This document shows positions 21,660-32,764 of a DNA stretch of 64,000 bases, piece by piece. The DNA is from Calliphora vicina (lineage: Eukaryota; Arthropoda; Insecta; Diptera; Calliphoridae). The notes under the pieces are model-generated. The model worked only from the letters and a program-made list of their open reading frames with translations. It had not been told where the DNA came from and searched no databases. The position numbers were made by a program, and so were the translations under genes. How positions within the stretch are numbered: the first letter of the stretch is position 1; each line of letters opens with the position of its first letter. Where the stretch lies: positions 23,279,857 to 23,343,856 of the forward strand of contig NC_088781.1 of the NCBI RefSeq assembly GCF_958450345.1, in the 5' to 3' direction.

Positions 21660-23075
21660 TTTTTAAACCTTCTAAGGAGAGAAAGAACTAATTTTCAAAG
21701 TACAAACACGCCCACTTTGCAAATTTCACTAAGTGGGCGTGACAAAAATTCTAAAACATTGAATTTTGGTTTTAAAATTGTTTTAAATTTGAGATCCAAT
21801 TAATGATAGTTAAACAGGATGGGAACATAATTAGAAACCCATTGAAAACCAACAAGCAAGAGAAAAATGTCAATTTTAAATTACCAAAACGCCCACTTTA
21901 AAATTTCACGAAGTGGGCGTGTCAAAAATTTCAAAAACTTTGATTTTCTGTTTTAAGTTTGTTTTATAAATACAAAACATGTAAATATAAAACTTAAAAT
22001 CAAAGTTTTTTAAATTTTTGTCACGCCCACTTAGTGATATTTTAAAGTGGGCGTTTTGGTAATTTAAAATTTACATTAATCTCTTGCTTATTTGGTTTTC
22101 AATGGGTTTCTAATACAATTTTTAGTCAAGTTATACAATTATTTTTGTTACAAAAATAATAAATTAATAATATTTGATCTGAATGGGGCAGAATTTTTCT
22201 TATAATTTAATTTTTATTGATTTTATAACAAAATGTTGTAAAACTTGACTTAATGTGTTACAAAAAACACTTTTAAAAACCACTATCAAGAGAAAAATAT
22301 AATAGAAAAATTCACAAAGTGGGCGTAACAAAAATTTTCAAAAAATCGATTTTTGGATTTAAGTTTGTTTTTCATTGCAAAAAAACTCACTAGCAAGAGA
22401 AAAATATAAATTTCAAATTAATTTCACGCCCACTTGAAAAACTTCAAAAAGTGGGCGTGACAAAAATTTCCAAAAAATCGGTTTTAGGTTTTAAGTTTGT
22501 TTTTAATATTAAAATAGTCGTGATATATAATTTTTGTATCAAAAATATTTTAAATTAAAAATAATTGAACAGAATGGGGCTGAACAGAATTTATAATTTT
22601 ATCACATTTTTATTGATATTTTTTTTTGTAAAAACTTGTAAAACTTGACTTAATGTGATATTAAAAACACTTTTAAAACGCACTAGCAAGAAAAAATATA
22701 ATTTTCAATTTAATTACACGCCCACTTTCAAAAATTTACAAAGTGGGCGTGGCAAAAATTTAAAAAAAATTGATTTTAGGTTTTAAGTTTGTTTTTAATT
22801 TCGAAATAGTCGAGATATAAAATTTTTGTACCAAAAATTTTGTAAATTAAAAATACTTGTACAGAATGGGGAAGAATTTTTTTGTTTTATTTAATTTTTA
22901 TTGATTTTTTTGTAAGAAACTTGTAAAACTTGACTTAATTTGTTACTAAAAACACATTTAAAACTCACTAGCAAGAAAAAATACAATATTCAATTTAATT
23001 ACACGCCCACTTTCAAAAATTCAGAAAGTGGGCGTGGCAAAAATTAAAAAAATGGATTTTAGGATTTAGTGAATA
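21660..23075. repeat. GGGCGTG hairpin array (~285-bp repeat)
   Basis: Paired motifs CGCCCACTT and AAGTGGGCG, 10-20 bp apart, occur at about 21709, 21893, 22022 (inverted), 22428, 22720 and 23003, plus a half-site near 22320. Later units recur at ~285-bp spacing with GACTTAATKTGTTA, ACTAGCAAGA and GTTTTTAATTT in constant order. Each hairpin is followed by GTGRCAAAAATT. The GGGCG cores are nearly the only GC-rich words in an otherwise very AT-rich region and are strongly conserved relative to the spacers. Confidence 0.9.
21830..22113. repeat. Large inverted repeat within the GGGCGTG array
   Basis: Left arm about 21830-21969 and right arm about 21986-22113 are reverse complements with modest divergence. 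Both contain GAAACCCATTGAAAACC, AGCAAGAGA, AAATTACCAAAACGCCCAC and CTTTGATTTT. The arms enclose about 16 bp. Each arm has its own CGCCCACTT/AAGTGGGCG pair, so hairpins are nested in a larger hairpin. Confidence 0.85.
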
Positions 23076-23188
23076 ATTAAATGATTTAATGTTTCAAAAG
23101 CGTTACACATGTTTTTTCATGAATAGGGCTGATTACTTTTTATTCATTTCTGGCCAAATCGTTCCTATTTACATAAGTTTGTTATCAC

Positions 23189-24353
23189 TAGGGGGCGGAT
23201 TTTCATGCATTTATTATTGGAAAATATGCGCCTAAAATATGCTTCAAAAAAATCAAAATATGACCTAAAAATTTAAAAAATATGCACTTATATTTTTGTG
23301 CAGAAACATAAAATAATTAAGTATGGAATTCGAAATGTCCAAAAAAATACACAACACCAGCAGTTAGAACTCTTTAAATTATACCAGGAATTAAACAATT
23401 AAAGTTCTAAAACTATTTTTAAAATAATTTTTCTTCTGAAAAAACGATGGACGATATATTAATTGTAATATCTTGGTATGAATACTTGTTTAAAGCCATA
23501 ATCTTTAGAGCTTCTCTATTTTGATCGTGCTGTAAAGTAGCATCCAACCTTAATTTTTATCTCGTAATAACCAAGCAATTAAGCAATTAGTAAATGTATC
23601 CCTTATAGAGGGAAATAATATCTGATCACTTGGCTGACTCCAATTTATATATTTTGGGTCATTTGACGTGCTATTTGTAATGCAGAGAGAAGTCAATTGG
23701 TTACTTTATACATCCCATGGAATCTAGCATAAAGACAATTATCACTTAAGTGTCTCTATGTAATCTGTAGTGTCTCTATGTTTTCCAAAGTCACTAGTTT
23801 ACGACAGTCTCGTAGAAATGACTGTCAGGAGCGGTAACTGTGTATGTGAATCTTTCGATAACGAAATCTCTTATAAATCGAATTTGCAATTAAAACAAAT
23901 ATGAATGTTTTTCGATACATTTAATGAATTTTTGATACTTAAAAAAACTAAACTTTTTTGAAGAAAAATGTTTTGAAATGATAATTTTCAATTACTGTTA
24001 AGCAATGAAGAACTTAATGCCAGTTTCTCGATGTCGAAAGAAGTTAGTTAGTAAATGTTGTCTACTGCTATTTCTATAATAAATTCGACAAAAAAAATTT
24101 TTGTCGAAACAATGTATTGCCCATTAATGACAAAAAAATATATTTTTATTAAAAATTGGCATAATATGCATATAAATATGCATTTTGAAGTAAAATATAA
24201 CAAAATATGCATTATCAATAAAATATGCAAAAATATGCACTAACAAATCGATGCCATTTTGCAGCAAAATGTGCGATTCGGATAGATAATTGGTCTACAT
24301 TGTATTTGGACGTTCTAGAAAAAACATGCATTTGCATATAAATCCGCCCCCTA
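23189..24353. mobile_element. Non-autonomous hAT element with 8-bp target duplication
   Basis: The ends are TAGGGGGCGGATTT (23189-23202) and its complement AATCCGCCCCCTA (ending 24353). The 8-bp sequence GTTATCAC is directly repeated outside them (23181-23188 and 24354-24361). An 8-bp duplication with TAGGG-type ends is diagnostic of hAT elements. The element is 1,165 bp, too short for a full transposase, and no hAT dimerisation domain or RW motif is readable. Both ends are dense in the subterminal word ATATGCA (more than ten occurrences), a plausible transposase-binding repeat as in other hAT elements. ORFs at 24048-24243 are low-complexity shadows of these words. Confidence 0.92.
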
Positions 24354-24361
24354 GTTATCAC

Positions 24362-24544
24362 TAACATTTTAGTGCAATTTCTTTTCATTTATATTAAATT
24401 TTCTTTATAAAAACCAAAATTTTAATAAAAATCCAACAAAAGGTTTAATTTTTTTGCCCCAAAATAATAGATTGAATAACATTATAGATGACGTATAAAA
24501 AATCAACAATTTCAATATTGTATAAATATGATCACTTTTAACAT
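24362..24544. other. AT-rich spacer
   Basis: No recognisable feature. Confidence 0.5.
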
Positions 24545-24850
24545 TTTACGTAATATGTATTGTAGTAGTATTTAAATGATCAATAGTGGCTTGCGTTGGT
24601 GCTGCTCTATAAATAATTTTTGCAAAAACTAAACATTTCACGAATAAATTTATTGTGAATAAAAATTCTACTTCCTGTTTATCCGAAAGAAAAAGCAGAA
24701 ACCTAAAGAAAACAACACAAAAAAAAAGCAATTGATAATGATATGATATAAACTCGTAAAGAAATGAGAGATTTAGCAGACATACAAAAATTTTACACGA
24801 TCGCCGCCTCAGCAACAAAACGAAACAACTCAACTCAAAACAAATAAAAT
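24545..24850 (+). promoter_or_regulatory. Speculative promoter/leader
   Basis: CTATAAATA near 24606 resembles a TATA box, and downstream sequence becomes A/C-rich with CGATCGCCGCCTCAGCAACA, similar to fly 5' leaders. No initiator, ATG-led ORF or donor site is convincing. It could equally be unique intron sequence. Confidence 0.2.
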
Positions 24851-25185
24851 TAAATATTCGTAATACAGTTTAAAAACTTTTGTATTGATATGATAATTGT
24901 TTCACATTAGAGAATTTTACACACCTTTAAATAAATATATGAAAGCCTCACATAGATACACTTAACGTTTATTTTTAACATGAAAGTAGTTTGCATTAAA
25001 AAAAAGAAAGAAACCAAAACTTTGATAAACGGTGAAAGTGATGTCATATTGCCAAAATTAGCAATATTATATTAAAATACATTTAAAATTATTGTTTAAA
25101 ACGATTTGAGAAATATTTGTTTAAGAAATAAACATGGAATTAGAACATCAAAATGAAAATCAATTAAGAAGATACTGGCTTATGC
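24851..25185. other. AT-rich stretch, nothing recognised
   Basis: A/T-rich sequence with no ORF or repeat of note. Confidence 0.5.
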
Positions 25186-25189
25186 TGGG

Positions 25190-25485
25190 GTTACAATCTC
25201 CCCAGAGTAGTTCCGATGACTGTTCCCAAACTTCTAATTTTATCTAGCATTCAGATTCGATCACTGAATATAAGTAATTCAATTGACCCTACATAGATTA
25301 CCTAGAGACAGTATGGTAGCTGGTCCAATTCCAATTTCTTAACGGCTTACATTATCATATACAATTTGTCTCTATTTTGTTAGGAGGAAGCAGTAGATCC
25401 CTACTAGTCAGTTTAAAATACTAAAGTGATTACACTCTTGTTTACTAGGGGTTACTCAGATAACAATTGACCCTATCGGCATAAA
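25190..25485 (-). repeat. Dispersed repeat family B, copy 1
   Basis: The reverse complement of about 25272-25322 matches 40940-40985: both contain TGGACCAGCTACCA, then GTCTC, GTAATCTATG and AGGGGTCAATT-like words. Outside that core, similarity is hard to see by eye. GC is higher than the surroundings. Family unknown. Confidence 0.6.
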
Positions 25486-25488
25486 AAA

Positions 25489-25660
25489 TACACAGAGAAA
25501 ACAGATTCGTTGTAGCAACCGAATTTATTGCCGATCGATTCCACACACAGAATTTTTCGATTCTTACAACAAAAAGTCAGTTGATAACACAACTATAAAA
25601 TTCTGTCATTAAGATAGAATCAGCAACAAATTCTGTTGCTACTAAGAATCTATTTCCAAG
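25489..25660. mobile_element. MITE, copy 2 (decayed)
   Basis: The left end is TA followed by CACAGAGAAAACAGATTCG, matching the MITE at 9908-10158. GCAACCGAATTTATTGCC, AAAAAGTCAGTTGAT and CAACAAATTCTGTTGCTACT recur as in that copy. The right end degenerates after AAGAATCTATTTCC and the interior is shorter by about 80 bp. Confidence 0.75.
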
Positions 25661-25680
25661 CTCAATTTAAGGGTCAGTAA

Positions 25681-25985
25681 AGTAGTATATGTATATAAAA
25701 CTGAAATGGTCCATGTATGTAATGGCATCACATGAGAACGGCTGGAGCGATTTTGCTGATTTTTTTTTTATTCGATTCGAAATTTTCAGGAAATGGTTTG
25801 TAAAGAAAAATCAAAAATTCCGGGTAAAACTCGGAATTTTTTTGAGTCCAGTCAACTTTAATAAAAAGCTCCCTAAAGTATGCAGTATAAATTTAGCTAT
25901 TTGCAAATAATTAAGAACAGGCAGGTGTATGTGGGTTGGTGAAACTTGACGAACTAACATTAGTAAATGCTACCGGGCGAAGACG
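25681..25985 (-). repeat. Dispersed repeat family A, copy 2
   Basis: It is the reverse complement of the sequence at 50604-50930. It includes CTTCGCCCGGTAGCATTTAC, GCATACTTTAGGGAGC, GTTTTACCCGGAATTTTTG, and ends with a TATATACATATA tail. This copy keeps the segment GCCGTTCTCATGTGATGCC that is damaged in copy 1. The 73-residue ORF is an antisense shadow. Confidence 0.85.
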
Positions 25986-25989
25986 GAAG

Positions 25990-26765
25990 AAAACTGCAAT
26001 ATTAAATTTATTTATTTTTTTAATAACAAAAAATATTTTATTGAACTTTCATATTAACAAGTTACTTACAATTCTAATTTGTAAAAAAATCACAATTTTT
26101 CATTTAATATTTTTAAAGTTTTTTCTTATAATTAACTTAAAAGATACGATATTAAGAATATATAATATTCTTTGATATAAAACTTAAAATTAGTTTTAAA
26201 AAATTTTATTAAATTTGAAATTAAACAAAAACACAGCTAAAATAAAACACAGCTTAGCAGGAAAATAGTAAATGGAAATCATGATGTGCTTAACTATTTG
26301 GATTTCTTAAAAGATTTTGAAAATCTGTGATGTTGTTTGAATAGTTAAAAATTAAGTTGCTTGATCAATTTGTTAATTTTAAAATAGCAAATTTGTTTTA
26401 AACAGATTTTAGAAATATTTTAAGTTATTTCCCATACAATTTTAGAAAGTTTCTTTAAACATTTTTGTATTATGTTGTCGAATTTCACGCTTATATGATT
26501 AAATAACGTAACTGACATTTCTCTCTCTCTCTCAAAAATTTGTTTTAATTTTGTTTAGCAACAAATAAAAAAGTTTTTGATTGTTCTGCTTACAAATCCA
26601 TTTTGTTGCGAAACATACTGCTTATCAATAATATTGTTATTGTAAGTGTTCTGCTATTGTTATTGTAAGAAACAAAAAAAAAACATCTGGTTGATGCAAT
26701 AAAGCTGATTTGCTTTTAAAATGGAATATTGAAGATTAGAAATTGACACCTTGCACCTTAAGATT
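25990..26765. other. AT-rich stretch
   Basis: Nothing supported apart from a short CT run near 26520. Confidence 0.6.
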
Positions 26766-26769
26766 GTTT

Positions 26770-29670
26770 AAGAACTTTGTTGTGCAACATGTTGCTTGAT
26801 TTGTTGACAGTTGATATGTTGATTGTGGCTACAAAATGTAACTGGTAAAACTTCCATCTTACTGTTGCCAGCTAAAGTTTAATCTCCAAAAATACACGGA
26901 ATTTCAATATATTGAGCAACAAAGTTGCAGACCAATATTGTCCTCTAATAGCAACATGTTGCTAATTATAATTATTTGTCCTTAAATGATTCGGATTTGA
27001 TATCTTACTTTAAATTGCATATTTTATGGAAGAACTATGGCAAACATGTTGCTTAATTTGTTGACAGTTGATGTTGAGCAACAAAGTTGCTGTCCAATAT
27101 TGTCCTCTAGTAGAAACATGTTGCTAATTATAATTATTTGTCCTTAAAATGGAATTGTTAAATATTTTTACTTGACAACTTTCTTTATATAAACTATTTT
27201 CTGGATGAACTTTGTTTTGAAACATATAGCAACATGTTGCTTATATATATTTTGTTTTCAGTTGATGTTGTTTTATATTGTTATTATAAGAAACAAAGAA
27301 TATCTGGTTGATGCAATATTGAAGATTAGAATTTGAGATCTTGCACCTTCAGTTTGATAAAGAACTTTGTTGTGCAACATATGGCTACATGTTGCTTGAT
27401 TTGTTGATTATAGCCACAAAATGCTACTTTGTTTAATTGCATTGAAAACTTCCATATTGTTGTTGCCAGGTAAAGTTTACTCTCCCAAAAGACATTGGAT
27501 TTCAATATGTTGAGCAACAAAGTTGCAATCTTCTAGTCTTTTAGTGGAAACATGTTGCTAATTGTATTTATTTGTCCTTAAAATAGAATTGTTGATAAAT
27601 TTTACTTGACATTTTCCTTTAAATTATTTATTTTGTGGAAGAACATTTTGAAACATTTAGCAACATGTTGCTCACTATATATTTTGTTTTTAGTTGATGT
27701 TTTGTTGTATTTCATACTGTCTTCCATATTATGCAGCAGCAAAATGTTGGTGGTTGTGCTAATTTACTTTTAAAATGGAATTGTTGAAAAATATTTGTAT
27801 TTGGCAACTTTTGTCAACATTTTGTTGAAGAACTTTGTTTAGGTACATGTTGCCCGTCTGGTTTCCATTTGATGTTGTTGATTACAGATTAGATAGAGAT
27901 GTTGCAAGGCAAAAATGCTTGAGAGAAAGATTCATTCTCATAAAAACAATGTCAATTTCGATATAATATCAATCTCTATAAACATGTTGCAGTTTATACC
28001 AATTCGCCTTTAAACTGGAACTGTTGAACATTTTAATTTGACACCTTTTTTTTGTAAATTTAGGAAGAACTTAAAACTGCATGGTGTTTAACATATTTCT
28101 AGTGATTTGCGGTTGTTTGCTTCAACAAATTATTGGACACATGTTGCTATTTGTTATTGCATTTAAAACTTTTATTGTAATGTGGAATTATTCTGTCCAA
28201 AAATTTTGAATTTTTAAAAGTTGAGAAGTTTAGGTAAGCCTCTACCTTATTGCGTAGAAAAATGTTGATGAACTTTAATAAACAACAATCAAATCAGGCT
28301 CAAATTGTTGGATACATGTTGCGTAGTTTTCTTCTTATTGTTGCCAAGACCAGCTTTTGTTAAATTCTCCTAATTTCAATATGATGAACAGTGTAATTGC
28401 AGTTATGGTAGATGCTGAACCTTATTCCGTATCAACATGTTTAGACACCACTAAACATTAATAGACACCACTAGAATTAGGTACAAACTGTTGGATACAT
28501 GTTGCACAGTGTTAAAGTTTTCATCATATTTTTGCCAAGAAAAGTTTGTGTGATATTATTCTTCAAAAAATAGTTGAATTTCAATATGTTGAACAGTTGA
28601 TGCTATCCTCTTACTTATTCCGTAGAAACATGTTGATCAACTTTATTAGACACCAATAAAATCAGGCTCAAATTGTTGGATAAATGTTGCCAAGGAAAGT
28701 TTTTGTTGAATTCTCCTAATTTCAATGTGTTGGGCTGTGTTATTGCAGAAACATGTTGCTAAACATTTAGAATTATGTATAAACTGTTGGATGCAAGTTG
28801 CACAATGTTAAAGTTATCATCATTGTTTTATAGTGTTAACGAATTTCAATATGTTGAGCAGCTTTAACATAATGCTGTTGAAACATGTAGAATTCCCACA
28901 TACTCAGATTTTTACTTTATTTATCTCAACTCAAAAATTTTTATATTTTGCATGGAACATGATTTGTCTTTAGAAACTTTTAACTTGTATGTAGGTTTAT
29001 TATTTTTATATCAATCATACTCCAGCATGGATTATTAGATCCATTTCTCCTAAGTTTAATAATCATGCTGCTCTTGTTTAGAATAATTGATTGGTATTGC
29101 TGTTGTTAAAATCTCTGCTCTTGATGAACTCTTTATAAGTTATGAAAAATTGTTTTCTTGAAATTTAAATAGATTTTTTTGTGTCAACATGTTGCTTTCT
29201 ATTTGTATGAAGAAAATTTGTTGAGGAACATATAGCTACACGGTGCCCATTTTTTCAGTTAATGTTTCAGATGGTAACTACAAATTGTTAGATACATGTT
29301 GCTGTTGTTAAGATACATGTAGACATGTTGCTGGTTTTTCTTTTACTCTCACTGTATATGATTTTTAGTTACAGCAACATGTTGCTGACTTTCGGAAACC
29401 CAAAGCTAATCTCATTTGTGTGAAATGGAATCCTTGGCAACATGTTGAAACTGATATATTTTAAAAGCAACATTGTTTTTCTCCAAGATAAAGGCATAGA
29501 TTTGTTTATCCACATTGTTGGCCTTATGTGGTAACTGTGTTTCTATCAACATGTTGCTTTATTTATTCAATTTTTTGCTGAACATATTTTTGAACTTTTG
29601 CAAAAATAGTTAGTTGTTTTAAATCCCATTTCGTGTCAACTAAACGATTTCTAACAACATGTTGCTTAAT
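26770..29670. repeat. AGCAACATGTTGCT palindrome cluster, left block
   Basis: The 14-bp perfect palindrome AGCAACATGTTGCT, or its core CATGTTGC, recurs about 20 times (examples near 26789, 26950, 27229, 27658, 29382). It lies in loose repeats of ~100-350 bp that also contain AAGAACTTTGTTG, TGAGCAACAAAGTTGC, TCCTTAAAATGGAATTGTTGA and AATTTCAATATGTTGA. The spacing varies and the surroundings diverge, yet the core stays intact. No ORF is conserved; the 64-residue ORF at 27326-27520 is chance. Confidence 0.85.
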
Positions 29671-31150
29671 ATTTATTTATCTTTTAGCTGGAAAAGCACA
29701 TTTGTCCCCTATCCACCGGCAGCAACAACGTGTTATTTTGTGTTTTTTTATGATTTTTATTTTAGCCATGTTGTATTTAATTTAATTCTATAAAAGTGTA
29801 TTCTATAGCACAGTCATGGCATAAATTATGATTAAAACTAATGCCAGCCAAGGGCAAATGAACATTAGGCAGGCTACCTCGGTCATGATGATGGAAAAAA
29901 AAATGTCGTTGCTCTTGGTAATTTATATTGAGGAAGTATGCACCCTTGTCTTCTTAATAAATCTCGTATGAGAGAGTGAATGACTGACTGAATTTGTGGC
30001 ACTTAGCCAGGCAGGCAGGCAGGCTGACAAACAGGTCGTTGTACACGTAATGATTTATAAAGGAGGACAGCCAGCTGATAAAGCAGCTGTTTTATATGTT
30101 TCACAAATTAAAATGATTTGTTGCTAAACATTTGTTGTTGTTTATGTTGTTTCAATTTTAAAGGTCACACAACTTGTTGCTTTTAATCCACTGCTGCTCA
30201 AAGACCACGTGCTGGTGATGTTTATGTTGTTTAGATAAATTTTAAACACTTTATGGATACACATTTATTTGTTGTTGAATTATATTCAAAATGTTTAAAG
30301 TTTTTGTTGTTTAGTTTTAAAGTTTGTAAATGTTTGTCTTTAAATTATATTTTTCACTTTGTTTTTGTTTTTATTAATTTATAAAATTTTTCTTCAAATG
30401 TTTATAATGTTTTTTTTAGTCCACAATTATTTTTTTACTCGCTTTTATTACGCCGTCTAATTCAAGACTGACACATACTTTGTGTTTTTTACTTTTGTTA
30501 ACTCAATTTGTTTGTTTATTTTCTTTCTGTTTGCATGTTTCCAATTCGTTTTTCTTCGTCTTCTTTGTGTTTGACTGACTCTCCTGGGTTTATTATTAAT
30601 ATTCTGTCTGTATGGTTGCTGTTGTTGTTGCTATTGTTTGGTTTTGTTTTCAATTTTATTTTGCGTGATCAATTTTGTTTGATTACAAAAAAACTCACTT
30701 CACATTTTCACTCAATCACTTAGCACACTCATGAGTAAAAGTCTGTGTTTTTGTTGTGTGGAGTATTGGTCTCAAAAAAACAAACTTTGTTTACCTTTGT
30801 GTTTTTGTTATTCATCGTCTCTTCTCTGTGGCCTCAGAGTCACCACAAAACACACCCGAACAATTGTATTTAATCGCATAAAGCTTTAATAATAATATTT
30901 ACCTGCTTAGCGTGTTATCAATCTTGTTTTTGTGTTTTTTTTCTACTTCTTCTTTGTGCTGGTGTTTATTTTGTAGTTGTTGTATTTGTTTTTCTTTATC
31001 TCCATATGGTGGCCAGATACCCTACCATTGAACGTTTTTGTTTGGTCATTAACTTGACAAATATCAGTCATCAATGTTGCCGAAATCTAATGTTGCTGAG
31101 CAACATTATTGTCTCAATGTAAAATATGTCAATCGCTAACAGTGCTCCAA
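29671..31150. other. Unique segment between repeat blocks; possible minus-strand leader
   Basis: 29700-30100 is unique, with a short CAGG run near 30005. On the minus strand 30440-31020 is A/CAA-rich, with AACAATAGCAACAACAACAG and AAGAAGACGAAGAA, like a fly 5' leader. I see no convincing ATG plus donor. The reading as an exon is only suggestive. Confidence 0.3.
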
Positions 31151-31184
31151 ATATTTATGACCATAAATCCTGAATATTGGTTTT

Positions 31185-32760
31185 TATAATTCAATTTTAG
31201 CTTCAATAGTAGGTCTTTTTATACTTTAATTTTGGCTTCAATCGTAGGTCTATTTTTACTCAAATTTTAAAATCAATCTTTGGTATATTTTTTATTCAAA
31301 TTTTAGCTTCAATCTTAGGTCTTTTTATACTACAATTTTGGCTTCAATCGTAGGTCTTTTAATACTCAAATTTTGGCTTCAATCTTAGGTATATTTTAAC
31401 TCACATTTTGACTTCAATCATATGTCTATTTTTACTCAAATTTTAACATCAATCGTTGGTATATTTTTACTCAAATTTTAGCTTCAATCTTAGGTCTTTT
31501 TTTACTCCAATTCTTGCTTCAATTGTAGGTCTTTTAATACTCTAATTTTAGCTTCAATCTTAGGTCTATTTTAACCCATATTTTGACATCAATCATAGGT
31601 CTATTTTTACTCAAATTTTAACATCAATCGTTGGTATATTTTTACTCAAATTTTAGCTTCAATCTTAGGTCTTTTTATACTCCAATTTTGGATGCAATCG
31701 TAGGTCTATTTTAACTCATATTTTGACGTCAATCATAGGTCTATTTTTACTTAAATTTTAATATCAATCGTTGGTATATTTTAACTCAAATTTTAGCTTC
31801 AATCTTAGGTGTTTTTATACTCCAATTTGATATATTTTTACTCAAATTTTAGCTTCAATCTTAGGTATTTTTATACTCCAATTTTGGCATCAATCGTAGG
31901 TCTTTTAATACTCCAATTTTGGCTGCAATCGTAGGTCTATTTTAACTCATATTTTGACTTCAATCATAGGTCTATTTTTACTTAAATTTTAACATCAATC
32001 GTTGATATATTTTTACTCAAATTTTAGCTTCAGTCTTAGGTCTTTTTATACTCCAATTTTGGCTTCAATCGTAAGTCTTATAATACTCCAATTTTGGGTT
32101 CAATCGTAGGTCTATTTTAACTCATATTTTGACTTCAATCATAGGTCTATTTTTACTCAAATTTTAACATCAATCGTTAGTATATTGTTACTCAAATTTT
32201 GGCTTCAATCTTCGGTCTTTTTATACTCCAATTTTGGCTTCAATAGTAGGTCTTTTAATACTCTAATTTTAGCTTCAATCTTAGGTCTATTTTAACTCAT
32301 ATTTTGACTTCAATCATAGGTCTATTTTTACTCAAATTTTAACATCAACCGTTGGTATATTTTTACTCAAATTTTAGCTTCAATCTTAGGTCTTTTTATA
32401 CTCCAATTTTGGCTTCAATAGTAGGTCTTTTTATACTCCAATTTTGGATGTAATCGTAGGCCTATTTTACTCCAATTTTAGTTTCAATCGTAGCTATTTT
32501 TATTCTCCAATTTTAGCTTCAATCGTAGGTCTATTTTGACTCCAATTTTAGCTTCAATCCTAGATCTATTTTTACTCAAATTTTAGCCTCAATCGTAGGT
32601 CTATTCTTACTCAATTTTTAGCTTCAATCGTAAGACTATTTTTACTCCAATTGTATCTTCGAGCGTACAATTTAAGTTTCAATCGTAGAACTCTTTATAC
32701 TCCAATTTTAGCTTCAATCGTAGGTCTAGTTTTACTAAAATTTTGAGCTTCAATCGTAGC
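31185..32760. repeat. ~35-bp minisatellite with higher-order structure
   Basis: Units of ~35 bp share the skeleton TTCAATCNTAGGTCT followed by TTTNNACTCNAATTTT. At least five unit variants recur in order: GACTTCAATCATAGG, ACATCAATCGTTGG, GCTTCAATCTTAGG, GCTTCAATCGTAGG and a TTTTAACTCATATTTT form. The ATCAATCGTTGG variant falls at about 31443, 31621, 31761, 31991, 32167 and 32341. Most intervals are near 176 bp (five units); others are near 139 and 230 bp. This shows multi-unit amplification followed by loss and gain of units. The last units (32440-32760) do not follow the order. Confidence 0.92.
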
Positions 32761-32764
32761 GGCA

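Noticed and set aside
27440..27490. TTGTTGCCAG|GTAAAG as a third ratchet point
   Set aside because: It lies inside the palindrome array, and the equivalent position in a sister unit (near 26870) reads CCAGCTAAAG, so the splice-like match is incidental.
31185..32760. CRISPR-like array with 35-bp period
   Set aside because: No spacers of constant length lie between identical repeats; variation is spread along the whole unit.
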